Source: Hymenobacter monticola
Lineage (GTDB): Bacteria > Bacteroidota > Bacteroidia > Cytophagales > Hymenobacteraceae
Length of the DNA stretch: 64,000 bases
NCBI RefSeq assembly: GCF_022811645.1
Contig: NZ_CP094534.1
Coordinates: 3,162,001-3,226,000, forward strand
Direction: 5' to 3'
The position numbers and the translations under genes were made by a program. Position 1 is the stretch's first letter. Each line of letters starts with the position of its first letter. Below are positions 7,483 to 15,056 of the stretch, in pieces. A model generated the notes under the pieces. That model searched no databases. It had not been told where the DNA came from and saw only the letters and a list, made by a program, of their open reading frames with translations.

Positions 7483-9570
7483 ATGGCGGCGACTTTTACT
7501 CGGATTCTAAAAGGAAATTTTAAGCAATGGGCGGCTGCGGCGGCGCTGTTGCTGGCGGCGCCGGCCGCGCACGCCCAGGAAAACTGCCTGCTGGTGCCGG
7601 TGCCGCTGGCCGAGCGGCTGGCCCGGGCCGTCTGGGTGGTGGAGGCCGAAGCCAGCGCGCCGGCCGTGGTGCAGGATGGCCAAGGCCACTTGCTGCGGCG
7701 CTATGGCCTCAAGGTGTTCAAGGTGTTTCGGGCGCCGGGCGGGGCCGTGCCCACGGCGCTGCTGCTGCCCGGCGGCCAGCTCGGCGACCGGCGCGAGGAG
7801 GTGAGCTACGCACCCAAGCTGCCGGCCGGGCAGCAAGGCATCTTTTTCCTAGAGGCCGACCCGCAGCACCCCGGCGAGTGGCGCCTGTTTGCCGGGCCGC
7901 AGGGCCTGATTCGCTACGACCTGGCCCGCCGCACAGCCGCCGAGCCGTTTGGCAGCTACCCGGCCATTGCCACCGACCTGTATGCTGCCCTGCGCAACCC
8001 AGCCGAGGCCGCTGGCTACCGCGTGGTGCAGGCCAATGCCGCGCTGGCAACGCCTGTGGCCGCCGCGCGGGTGGCCGGCACGGCCGCCATCACCAGCTTT
8101 TCGCCCAGTGCGGTGCCGGCCGGCACGGGCGCGGTGCTCACCATCACGGGCAGCAACTTTGGGGCGACGCGCGGCACGGGCTCGGTGCAGTTCCTCAACG
8201 CCGACGACGGCGGGGCCAGCCGCGTGCAGCCCCTCGATTCGGACTACCTGAGCTGGACCGATACCGAAATTCGGGTGCAGGTGCCTTCGACAACGCCCCA
8301 GGGCAGCCCGGCCGGCACCGGCCCCGTGGTGGTGGCCAACAGCGCCGGCGTGACCAGCACCAGCGCCGGCCCGCTCACCATCAGCTACGGCATCATCAAT
8401 CTGGAATCGTCGGGGGCAACCCCCACCGCCCTGCGGCCCAAGCTCACCAACGACAACGGGAGCGGCGGCTACACCCTGGCCTACGTGCCCGCCTTCCAGG
8501 CAAATGCGGCGGCCGTAGCCGCCTTCGAGCGGGCCCTGACGCAATGGGGCTGCAACACGGGCGCCAACCGCGTGACGACCACCACCACGGCCACCGCCGT
8601 GCCCGGCGGCGCCAGCACCGACGGCACCAACATCGTGACCTTTGATGCCACACCGGCCACCTTGCCCGCGGGCGTGCTGGGCGTCACGTATTCCTACTAC
8701 CGCCTGTGCGGCACCAACGTGACGGTGCCGGAAACCGATTACGTCTTCGCTAACCGCGCCGACTGGAATTATGGTCCGCAAGCGCCGGCCTCAGCCCAGT
8801 ACGATTTTGAAAGCGTGGCCTTGCACGAACAGGGGCACGGCATCCAGATGGCGCACGTCATCAACACCAATGCCGTGATGCACTACAACATCGGCAACGG
8901 GCAAAGCAAGCGCGTGCTGGGCCTCGCCGATGATATAGCCGGCGGGCGCGCCGAGGTTCAATTCAGCACCAGCACCAATACCGCAGCCTGTGGCACGGCG
9001 CCCGGCGTCCACGTGCCGGTGGCCATTACCTGCAACACGTCGTTGCCCGTGACGCTGGTTTCCTTCGCGGCCAGCCATGAAAAGGGTATTGGCACGCGCC
9101 TGCGCTGGGCCACGGCGATGGAACGCAACAGCGCCTGGTTTGCCGTGGAAGCTCAGGAAGAAGGCACTGCTGACTGGAAGGAAGTAGCGCGCCAGGCCGC
9201 CGCGGGCAATAGCGGTACCCCACGCAGCTACGAAGCCCGCGACCCCCGCCTGCTCTCGGGCACGCGCTACTACCGCCTGCGGCAAATCGACTTGGACGGC
9301 ACCGTGGCCTTTTCGCCGCTGGTGGCCGTGGCTGCGCCAGAAGCGGCGCTGGCCTTCTACCCCAATCCCACCAAAGGCCGTTTGCACCTGCCCAGCCAAG
9401 CCCAGGCCCGCCGCCTGCGCGTGCTCGACTTGGCCGGGCGCGAAGTGACCAGCTTCGTCCTAGCCCCCGGCCCGGCCGAAATCGACCTAGTCGGCCTTCA
9501 GCCCGGCCTTTACCTGCTGGAGTGGGCCGACAGCCTGGGACTGCGCTGGGAGCGCCTGTTGAAGCAGTAG
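7483..9570 (+). CDS. Secreted matrixin-like zinc metalloprotease with IPT/TIG domain and T9SS sorting domain
   Basis: 695 residues. A signal peptide ends at AAPAAHAQ (about residue 32). Residues 33-185 form a beta-rich domain; 200-305 form an IPT/TIG immunoglobulin-like domain (ITGSNFG, TDTEIRVQVPS). Residues 310-515 form a metallopeptidase domain with zinc motif H448-E449-x-x-H452-x5-H458 (HEQGHGIQMAH) and a Met-turn AVMHY at about 464-468, the metzincin pattern. A YYRLRQIDLDG module and a sorting domain with FYPNPTKG follow (from about 623). Predicted to be exported by the type IX system and to cut extracellular proteins. Family members usually carry the same order of modules. The next gene is convergent and encodes a secreted protein similar in pattern to the N-terminal domain here. 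Confidence 0.87.
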   Translation: MAATFTRILKGNFKQWAAAAALLLAAPAAHAQENCLLVPVPLAERLARAVWVVEAEASAPAVVQDGQGHLLRRYGLKVFKVFRAPGGAVPTALLLPGGQLGDRREEVSYAPKLPAGQQGIFFLEADPQHPGEWRLFAGPQGLIRYDLARRTAAEPFGSYPAIATDLYAALRNPAEAAGYRVVQANAALATPVAAARVAGTAAITSFSPSAVPAGTGAVLTITGSNFGATRGTGSVQFLNADDGGASRVQPLDSDYLSWTDTEIRVQVPSTTPQGSPAGTGPVVVANSAGVTSTSAGPLTISYGIINLESSGATPTALRPKLTNDNGSGGYTLAYVPAFQANAAAVAAFERALTQWGCNTGANRVTTTTTATAVPGGASTDGTNIVTFDATPATLPAGVLGVTYSYYRLCGTNVTVPETDYVFANRADWNYGPQAPASAQYDFESVALHEQGHGIQMAHVINTNAVMHYNIGNGQSKRVLGLADDIAGGRAEVQFSTSTNTAACGTAPGVHVPVAITCNTSLPVTLVSFAASHEKGIGTRLRWATAMERNSAWFAVEAQEEGTADWKEVARQAAAGNSGTPRSYEARDPRLLSGTRYYRLRQIDLDGTVAFSPLVAVAAPEAALAFYPNPTKGRLHLPSQAQARRLRVLDLAGREVTSFVLAPGPAEIDLVGLQPGLYLLEWADSLGLRWERLLKQ

Positions 9571-9607
9571 GCGCTACCCATTGCCCAAGCCCGTCCCGCC
9601 GCGTTGC

Positions 9608-10213
9608 TTACCGCATTGTGATGGTGTAACGGTCGTTGATGCGCTTGTACAGCCACTTGGTGAAGTTGCTGGTCGAAGCAAACCGAGCGACTTCCTTGGC
9701 CCCGCAGGTTTGCACCAAGGCCCGGGAATACGGATTGCCAGCGGATTTTGGCAGTTGAAAGCAATGCGTAAACGTTGCTATCCCAGTCCTGAACTCCGTC
9801 AGGCCGATGGAGTAGGGCACGAAGGGCTGCCCCACCCGGAAGTGGTAGGTTTCATGCTCCAGCGTGAGCTGGTTATTGACAACGGGGATTTCGCCGGTGC
9901 TGCCGTTGATGATTTCCAGCGCGTTGTTGCGGTGCTGCAAAAACAGGAACAGCCGCTGCCCCGGCGCCGCCTTCGCGAACCGCACGTCGCACGTCCACTC
10001 CTTGAACTGCTGCACCGTGAGCAGCCGGCTGCCGCTGCCTTTCACGTAATCGGTTACTCTGAATTGATAGGAATCGGCTTCTACCGCCACAATTTCGCCC
10101 ACCACGATGCAGTCTGCCTGCGCAGCCACAATTTCAATTGACAGTTCGTACTTCTTGGCCGAAGCGCCGGATGTCACCAATAGAGCCGCGAGGATGCCAA
10201 TTCGGAGTTTCAT
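9608..10213 (-). CDS. Small secreted protein, NTR/TIMP-like pattern
   Basis: 201 residues with a signal peptide (MKLRIGILAALLVTSGASAK). The body follows the pattern ADCIVVGEIVAVEAD, FRVTDYVKG, then APGQRLFLFLQ, then a late Cys pair. This spacing (exported, AD-hydrophobic-VGEV, beta strand ending in KG, then PGQ-x-LFLFL) resembles the netrin/TIMP-like fold. It also resembles residues 33-185 of the neighbouring metalloprotease (RAVWVVEAE, LKVFKVFRAP, PAGQQGIFFLEAD). The function is not established; an inhibitor or binding protein is possible. The start is the ATG at 10213; a longer open frame upstream is the antisense of the ABC transporter. Ends 37 nt from the convergent protease gene. Confidence 0.7.
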   Translation of the reverse strand: MKLRIGILAALLVTSGASAKKYELSIEIVAAQADCIVVGEIVAVEADSYQFRVTDYVKGSGSRLLTVQQFKEWTCDVRFAKAAPGQRLFLFLQHRNNALEIINGSTGEIPVVNNQLTLEHETYHFRVGQPFVPYSIGLTEFRTGIATFTHCFQLPKSAGNPYSRALVQTCGAKEVARFASTSNFTKWLYKRINDRYTITMR

Positions 10214-10281
10214 ATAAGCACCACGCACTACTTGGAAGGTTAATCGAATATACCAGACGCCCGCTGCGGAGTCCCCGTGCC

Positions 10282-12063
10282 TCAGGCCACCAGCGCCGCG
10301 TCTTCCTTGCGCTCGCCAATCTGCTGGCGCCACATGGCGTAATAAAGGCCTTTCTGCTGCAGCAGTTCGTCGTGGCGGCCCTGCTCGGCAATGTGGCCGC
10401 GCTCCAGCACGAAGATGCGGTCGGCGTGCAGGATGGTGCTGAGGCGGTGGGCAATGAGGATGGTCATGTGCTGGCGCGAGCCCGAGAGCTGCCGCACCGT
10501 CTTGCCGATTTCTTCCTCGGTGAGCGAGTCGAGCGCCGAGGTGGCTTCGTCGAACACCAGGATGGTGGGCTTGCGCAGCAGGGCGCGGGCAATGCTGAGG
10601 CGCTGCTTTTCGCCGCCCGAAACCTTCACGCCGCCTTCGCCAATCACCGTGTCGAGGCCCAGCGGAGCGCGGGCCAGCAGGGTGTCGGCCGCGGCCTGGC
10701 GCAGGGCCAGCAGGCATTCCTCGTCGGTGGCACCGGGCGCCACAAACTGCAGGTTCTCGCGGATGGTGCCGGCAAATAGCTGAGTGTCCTGCGTCACGAA
10801 GCCGATTTGCTCGCGCAACTCGTCGAGGTCGATTTCATTGCCCGGGATGCCGTTGTAGCGAATCTGGCCGGCCAGGGGCGGGTAGAGGCCCACCAGCAGC
10901 TTCACCAGCGTGGTTTTGCCCGAGCCCGAGGGCCCCACGAAGGCAATGGTTTCGCCCAGCTTGGTGGTGAAGGTGATGTTGGTCAGGGCCTGGTTGTTGG
11001 CCGTGAGGTGCTTGAAATTGACGTGGTCGAAGGCCAGGTTGTCGATGTGGGCCACCGACTTGGGCTGGGCCGGCTTCACGTCCTTGGGCGTGTCGAGGAT
11101 GGTTTGGAAGTTGCCCAGCGAAATCTCGGTTTCGCGGTAAATGCCGATGATGGCGCCCAGTTCCTGCAGCGGCCCGAAGATGGAGAAGGAGTAGATGAAG
11201 AACGAGAAAAACTCGCCCAGGCTGATGTGGTTTTGCACCCGTAAGTACAGCAGCAGCATGATGATGATGTTGCGCAGCAAATTCACAAACGTGCCCTGCA
11301 CGAAGCTCAGCGAGCGCAGGTAGCGCACTTTGCGCAGCTCCAGCTTCAGAATTTTGCTGGTGATGCCGTTCAGGCGCTCCGTTTCCTGCTGGGCCAAACC
11401 CAGGCTTTTAATCAGTTCAATATTGCGCAGGCTCTCGGTAGTGGAGCCGGCCAGGGCGGTAGTCTCCTGAACAATGGTTTTCTGAATGACTTTGATTTTC
11501 TTGCTCAAAAAGAAGCTCAGAATGCCCAGCAGCGGAATGGTAATGAAATAGCCCAGCGCAATCGGCCAATAGACGGTGATGGCGTACCACATCACGAACA
11601 CAATGCCCACCAGCGCCGTGAACAGCACGTTCACAAAAGCTTGAATCAGCTTCTCCACATCAATCCGCACCTTCTGCAGCTTGCCCAGCGTCTCGCCCGA
11701 GCGCTGGTCCTCGAACACCTGATAAGGCAGCTCCAGCGAGTGGCGCAGGCCGTCAGAATACATCTTGGCGCCAAGCCGCTGGGTAATGACGTTGACGTAG
11801 TAGTCCTGAAAGTTCTTGGCGATGCGCGACACCATGGCCACGCCCAGCATGAGGCCCACCAGCGGAATGGCTTCCCAGAAGAAGGGCCAGAAAGACACCC
11901 GGCGCACCCCCGCAATGTCGGGGTATTTGGCGGTGAAATGGTCGACCAGCTGGCGGAAGAAGTAGGGGTCTAGCAGCGAAAAAACCTGGTTGATGGCGGC
12001 CAGCCCGAGGGCCAGCACCAGCAGCGGCCAGTAGTTGCGCAGGTAGCTATAGAGAATTTTCAT
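10282..12063 (-). CDS. ABC transporter, fused permease and ATPase (type I exporter)
   Basis: 593 residues, one half-transporter that would act as a homodimer. The six-span membrane domain occupies about 1-320. The nucleotide-binding domain carries Walker A GPSGSGKTT (377-385), Q-loop at Q425 (FVTQDTQLF), signature VSGGEKQR (481-488), Walker B ILVFDEATSALD (501-512) and the switch His in AHR (539). This is the MsbA/lipid-and-drug exporter architecture; the substrate cannot be told. Start at ATG 12063; the earlier in-frame codon at 12108 lies inside the adjoining hairpin. A 47-nt hairpin lies immediately upstream. Confidence 0.93.
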   Translation of the reverse strand: MKILYSYLRNYWPLLVLALGLAAINQVFSLLDPYFFRQLVDHFTAKYPDIAGVRRVSFWPFFWEAIPLVGLMLGVAMVSRIAKNFQDYYVNVITQRLGAKMYSDGLRHSLELPYQVFEDQRSGETLGKLQKVRIDVEKLIQAFVNVLFTALVGIVFVMWYAITVYWPIALGYFITIPLLGILSFFLSKKIKVIQKTIVQETTALAGSTTESLRNIELIKSLGLAQQETERLNGITSKILKLELRKVRYLRSLSFVQGTFVNLLRNIIIMLLLYLRVQNHISLGEFFSFFIYSFSIFGPLQELGAIIGIYRETEISLGNFQTILDTPKDVKPAQPKSVAHIDNLAFDHVNFKHLTANNQALTNITFTTKLGETIAFVGPSGSGKTTLVKLLVGLYPPLAGQIRYNGIPGNEIDLDELREQIGFVTQDTQLFAGTIRENLQFVAPGATDEECLLALRQAAADTLLARAPLGLDTVIGEGGVKVSGGEKQRLSIARALLRKPTILVFDEATSALDSLTEEEIGKTVRQLSGSRQHMTILIAHRLSTILHADRIFVLERGHIAEQGRHDELLQQKGLYYAMWRQQIGERKEDAALVA

Positions 12064-12075
12064 TGAAGCAAAAAA

Positions 12076-12122
12076 GTAGCCCGGCCGGGCTAGCCTAAAG
12101 GCTAGCAACCCGGCCGGGCTAC
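12076..12122. repeat. Palindromic hairpin upstream of the ABC transporter
   Basis: Outer arms GTAGCCCGGCCGGG (12076-12089) and CCCGGCCGGGCTAC (12109-12122), with an inner stem CTAGCC/GGCTAG. Directly followed by the family 2 element, so two unrelated hairpins sit in tandem. Confidence 0.9.
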
Positions 12123-12168
12123 AATGGTTTAAGTATGGGCCCGGCGCGCAGCCGGGATGCGCCTCAAC

Positions 12169-12244
12169 GAGTGCCCCGAAGCTCCGCTTCGGCCCGGGCG
12201 AACATCAGTCGTTCAACGAGCCGAAGCGGAGCTTCGGGCTACTC
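12169..12244. repeat. Hairpin element, family 2 (copy 2, inverted relative to copy 1)
   Basis: Arms CCCGAAGCTCCGCTTCGG and CCGAAGCGGAGCTTCGGG. The inner GGGCGAACATCAGTCGTTCAACGA segment, read in reverse complement, matches the inner segment of the copy at 694-770 with few changes. It abuts the stop codon of the DoxX gene. Confidence 0.88.
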
Positions 12245-12246
12245 GT

Positions 12247-12618
12247 TCAGACGGCGCGCGCGGCCGGGCGGCTGCGCAGCACCAGCACCACCACCAGCAG
12301 CACCGTGCACACAATGGCGGCGGTGCCACCGGCCAGGCCGCCGGGGATTTTAGTGGCGTGCATCACCACCGCCCCAATCATGATGATGATGAGGCCAATG
12401 GCGGCCAGCCGGACCGTGCGCGGAATGAGCAGCCCGATGCCGCCCAGCAGCTCGGCCACGGCCACCACGGTGGCCAGCACGCCCGGCAGGCCCATGCCTT
12501 CGAAGTTTTTGGTGGTGCCGGCCAGGTCCATCAGCTTGCTGGCGCCGGAGTAGATGAACATGGCTGCCAGCAGGGCTTGCAGAATCCAGGCAATGATGTT
12601 GCGTACAGAAGGGCTCAT
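12247..12618 (-). CDS. DoxX family membrane protein
   Basis: 123 residues with four hydrophobic spans. The sequence matches the DoxX pattern: LQALLAAMFIYSGASKLMD in the first span, then GLPGVLATVVAVAELLGGIG, and a third span starting LAAIGLIIIMIGAVVMH. DoxX-like proteins are small inner-membrane proteins linked to redox or quinone chemistry in some bacteria, with no general function known. The gene is alone, ends within a family 2 hairpin, and starts at ATG 12618. Confidence 0.88.
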   Translation of the reverse strand: MSPSVRNIIAWILQALLAAMFIYSGASKLMDLAGTTKNFEGMGLPGVLATVVAVAELLGGIGLLIPRTVRLAAIGLIIIMIGAVVMHATKIPGGLAGGTAAIVCTVLLVVVLVLRSRPAARAV

Positions 12619-13062
12619 AAAATGAAAAAGGTTGGGGGTGAAGGTGGCAAAATACCGGCCAACGGGGCCGGCCAGCCGGCAAACGCAGGCCGCGTAATAT
12701 TACGTCAATGGCCAGCAAAAACACCTGCTCTGCCAGCCAGGGAATAGAGGGTGTTGAGGGGCGCGTTGCGGCTGTCGTGGGCGATAGCTAACGTTGCCGC
12801 TGCCACCGGGCTGGGGCCGGTGCGGCCGGGCGTGTTGCGCGGCCGTTCGGCCCGGGTTGCCCTCGCGGTCAAATAAGATTTATCCCAGTTACGATATCAG
12901 TATTAACCACCGTCAAAACCCGTAGTTTTTACCTGGTTTTTTGAATATAGTGTAAAGTAAATTTGTAAACCGCTCTGCTCTCCGTTCGCTCTTTTTTATT
13001 TATCGGCGCTGGTGGGGGGGCTTCTTGCCGGCAATTACGCTTCACTATTCTCCCATACCGTT
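12619..13062. other. Intergenic region
   Basis: 444 nt between the divergent DoxX and STAS-like genes. No credible gene was found. The second half (about 12875-12990) is AT-rich and contains a candidate -7 promoter motif at 12958. Confidence 0.6.
12958..12965 (+). promoter_or_regulatory. Candidate Bacteroidota -7 element (TAAATTTG)
   Basis: Exact match to the TAnnTTTG consensus, 98 nt before the STAS-like gene, in an AT-rich patch. The nearest upstream TTG (12941) is spaced too closely for a typical -33 element, so confidence is limited. Confidence 0.4.
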
Positions 13063-13425
13063 ATGACCGTTGTCTATCACGAATTATTGCCCGAGAGCTA
13101 CCTGCTTATTCTTGCGCCCAGCCGCACCAACGAGCCCGAAGTGGCCCTGGCGCACTCGTTGCACTGCGCCCAGCGCAGCGGCAAAGCAGCCGTGTGGGTT
13201 GATTGCGGCATGCTGCACTCGCTGTCCGACGAAGCGGCCCGGCTGCTGTGGGGAGCCCACCACCAGCTAGAAGAAAAACACGCCAAACTCGTGCTGGTGC
13301 ACGTGCCCGACCGCGTGCGCCGCGACTTACTGAAGCGCGAACTGGGCCCTGCGCCCTGCATCGTGCCCACTCTGCTTGATGCGGCCCGCCAAACAAGCCC
13401 CGGCTTTGAAAGCCCCCTGGCCTAA
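13063..13425 (+). CDS. STAS-like domain protein (anti-sigma antagonist-like)
   Basis: 120 residues. The pattern is that of a single STAS domain: a first strand SYLLILAPS, a central VWVDCGMLHSLSDEAARLLWGAHHQLEE (strand, loop, helix), then KLVLVHVPDRVRRDLL, which mirrors the LvLvgvs..vr.vLe ending of antagonists. The usual phosphorylatable Ser loop (DSSG) is not conserved; the equivalent stretch reads LHSLSDEA. Start at ATG 13063. It is followed closely by a small VbhA-like gene and a convergent cheB, so a signalling role is plausible. A second STAS-like gene sits at 19554. Confidence 0.6.
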   Translation: MTVVYHELLPESYLLILAPSRTNEPEVALAHSLHCAQRSGKAAVWVDCGMLHSLSDEAARLLWGAHHQLEEKHAKLVLVHVPDRVRRDLLKRELGPAPCIVPTLLDAARQTSPGFESPLA

Positions 13426-13463
13426 GCCTTGGTTGCTCCGTTAATCTTTTAACTATTCCCGTG

Positions 13464-13730
13464 ATGTTTGCCTACCTTTTCGGCCCCGTGCCCGACGACC
13501 TGTCGCCTGACCAGCGGGCCCACTGGCAGCGCCGCCAGGCCACCGCCCGCAACACCCTCGAAATCCAGGCGCTGACGGGCACAGTGGCCAGCGCCGAAAC
13601 GGTAGCTTTTTTCGAGCGCTACGTGCGCGGCGAGGTCACGCTGGCGCAGGCCATTGCGCAGGTACGCGAGCAAATAGCCCAGGAGCACCACAGCTACCGC
13701 CAGTTTCTGAACCGGCGGAATATTATATAG
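13464..13730 (+). CDS. Small protein with VbhA-antitoxin-like C-terminal motif (paralog 1)
   Basis: 88 residues. It begins MFAYLFGP and holds a helical middle. Its C-terminal half reads AETVAFFERYVRGEVTLAQAIAQVREQI, which fits the VbhA-like antitoxin pattern (helix, then F/Y-x-x-G-E-hydrophobic-S/T, then helix). VbhA-type proteins inhibit Fic AMP-transferases. No fic gene is in the window, so a toxin-antitoxin function is not supported locally. A second protein with the same start (PLFGP) and the same motif (YARYVAGELSWGDVRRAL) lies at 18402-18599, so they are likely paralogs. A start two codons earlier is possible (ATG at 13461). Confidence 0.55.
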   Translation: MFAYLFGPVPDDLSPDQRAHWQRRQATARNTLEIQALTGTVASAETVAFFERYVRGEVTLAQAIAQVREQIAQEHHSYRQFLNRRNII

Positions 13731-13744
13731 CTTGTTCTGGCGTA

Positions 13745-13848
13745 GGGCCTCACCCCCTGACCCCCTCTCCCAAAGGAGAGGGGGCACCGGCTTTGCGCTA
13801 GCATCAGGCTCCCCTCTCCCTTGGGAGAGGGGCCGGGGGTGAGGCCCC
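13745..13848 (+). repeat. Two-hairpin element, family 1 (copy A)
   Basis: Outer stem GGCCTCACCCCC/GGGGGTGAGGCC closes two inner hairpins. The left is CCCCCTCTCC-cAAA-GGAGAGGGGG and the right is CCCCTCTCCC-TTG-GGAGAGGGG. Between them is a 28-nt variable spacer starting CACCGG and ending GGCTCC. It lies between the convergent ends of a VbhA-like gene and cheB. Same family as 18740, 19363, 29591, 41661 and 45468. Confidence 0.92.
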
Positions 13849-13857
13849 ATGTTAGAA

Positions 13858-14886
13858 TCAGTCCTCCGGCGTGACCGCCGTGGAGCCGTTGCCGCCCATA
13901 TTTCCACCGTTGAGCAGGAACTCGCGCAGGCGGTTGATGTGCTTTTTCATTTCCTCGATGCGCTCTTCCTGCTGCACCGAGTAGGGGCCTTGGCCGCGCG
14001 CGGCTATGTTGCTGAGCAGGTTTTTGCGCTCTTCCATCATGCGCAGGGCCACCCACATGGTTTCCTCCAGGCTTTGCTGGGCGCTGTGGAGCAGGGCGTC
14101 GGCCGTGAAGGCGTGGCCGGTGTGGCAGCGGTAGCGCAGCAGCGTGCCGTGCTCCACCTCGAAGAGGCTGCCGCCGCAGTCGGGGCAGGTGAGGGGCACG
14201 GGGTGCGCTATTCTGAGGACTTCATCGGTGGTTCCCACGACTCTTTCCGCAATGGCGGCCTCCTGTTTTAGGTCTTCGGGTACTTCGGTTTTGCGGTCGG
14301 GGGTGCGGCGGGCGGTTATTTCCACCAGCAGCGCGCCCATCTCGTTCAGCGGCACCACGTAGTCGATGTCGACGTTGCGCAGGGCGCTTTCGGGCATGCT
14401 GGCGTACTCGGCTTCGTGGGGGTCTTGCACAATGGCCACGCCGCCGCAGCGCTTGATGAATTCGAGACCGGCCGTGCCGTCGTGCAGCATGCCGGTGAGC
14501 ACCACGCCCACCACCCGCGACCCGAAGACCACGGCCGCCGAGCGGAACAAGGCATCGGCGGCGGGGCGGTAGTGGTTTTCGCGCGGGCCCTTGGTCACGA
14601 GCAGGTGCGGCGTGCTGCCGTCTTTGGCCAGCAGGTGGCGGTCGGGCGGGGCCAGGTACAGGGTGCCGGCCTCGATGAGGTCGCCGTCGGCGGGCAGGCG
14701 GCAGGGCAGGGCCGTGTGGCGGGCCAGGCGGTCGGCGAGCTGCTGGCCGTCGGACTCGGGCGCGAAGTGCTGCACCACCAGCACGGCGGCCGGCAGCGTG
14801 GCCGGCAGCTGGGCCACGAGCTGCACCAGCGCGGGCATGCCGCCGGCCGAAGTGCCGATAACAATCAGATGAGAAGGAGCGGGCAT
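13858..14886 (-). CDS. Stand-alone CheB-type methylesterase with C-terminal zinc-ribbon
   Basis: 342 residues. The CheB catalytic domain occupies 1-190 with its triad: S13 in GTSAGG, H40 in VVQHF, D136 in LTGMLHDGTAGLE. There is no receiver domain at the N-terminus, unlike the classical two-domain CheB. Residues 230-260 form a zinc-ribbon (C234-P-D-C237, then C254-H-T-G-H258), followed by a helical tail with coiled-coil character (QSLEETMWVALRMMEERKN). CheB demethylates or deamidates receptors, but no receptor or CheA gene is in the window. It is divergent from the CheB-CheR hybrid at 15057, so the two are probably co-regulated. Confidence 0.9.
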   Translation of the reverse strand: MPAPSHLIVIGTSAGGMPALVQLVAQLPATLPAAVLVVQHFAPESDGQQLADRLARHTALPCRLPADGDLIEAGTLYLAPPDRHLLAKDGSTPHLLVTKGPRENHYRPAADALFRSAAVVFGSRVVGVVLTGMLHDGTAGLEFIKRCGGVAIVQDPHEAEYASMPESALRNVDIDYVVPLNEMGALLVEITARRTPDRKTEVPEDLKQEAAIAERVVGTTDEVLRIAHPVPLTCPDCGGSLFEVEHGTLLRYRCHTGHAFTADALLHSAQQSLEETMWVALRMMEERKNLLSNIAARGQGPYSVQQEERIEEMKKHINRLREFLLNGGNMGGNGSTAVTPED

Positions 14887-14960
14887 GGAAAGGAACGGGA
14901 AAGAGTGTGAGTACCTACGCTAAAAAGAAGCAAACGGGCAGCGCCGGCGGGTTTTTACGG

Positions 14961-14968
14961 TAAATTTG
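14961..14968 (+). promoter_or_regulatory. Candidate -7 element (TAAATTTG) for the CheB-CheR hybrid
   Basis: Exact TAnnTTTG match, 96 nt before the ATG at 15057, in the gap between divergent cheB and the hybrid gene. No clear -33 TTG at the usual distance. Confidence 0.4.
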
Positions 14969-15056
14969 TTGCAGGCAGTTGAGCTGCATCCGCCCGCGTC
15001 GTTTTGATTTCGGCCGCGGGTTTGCCCGCTCGTTGCGCCGCCTTATTTCCTGCCTG

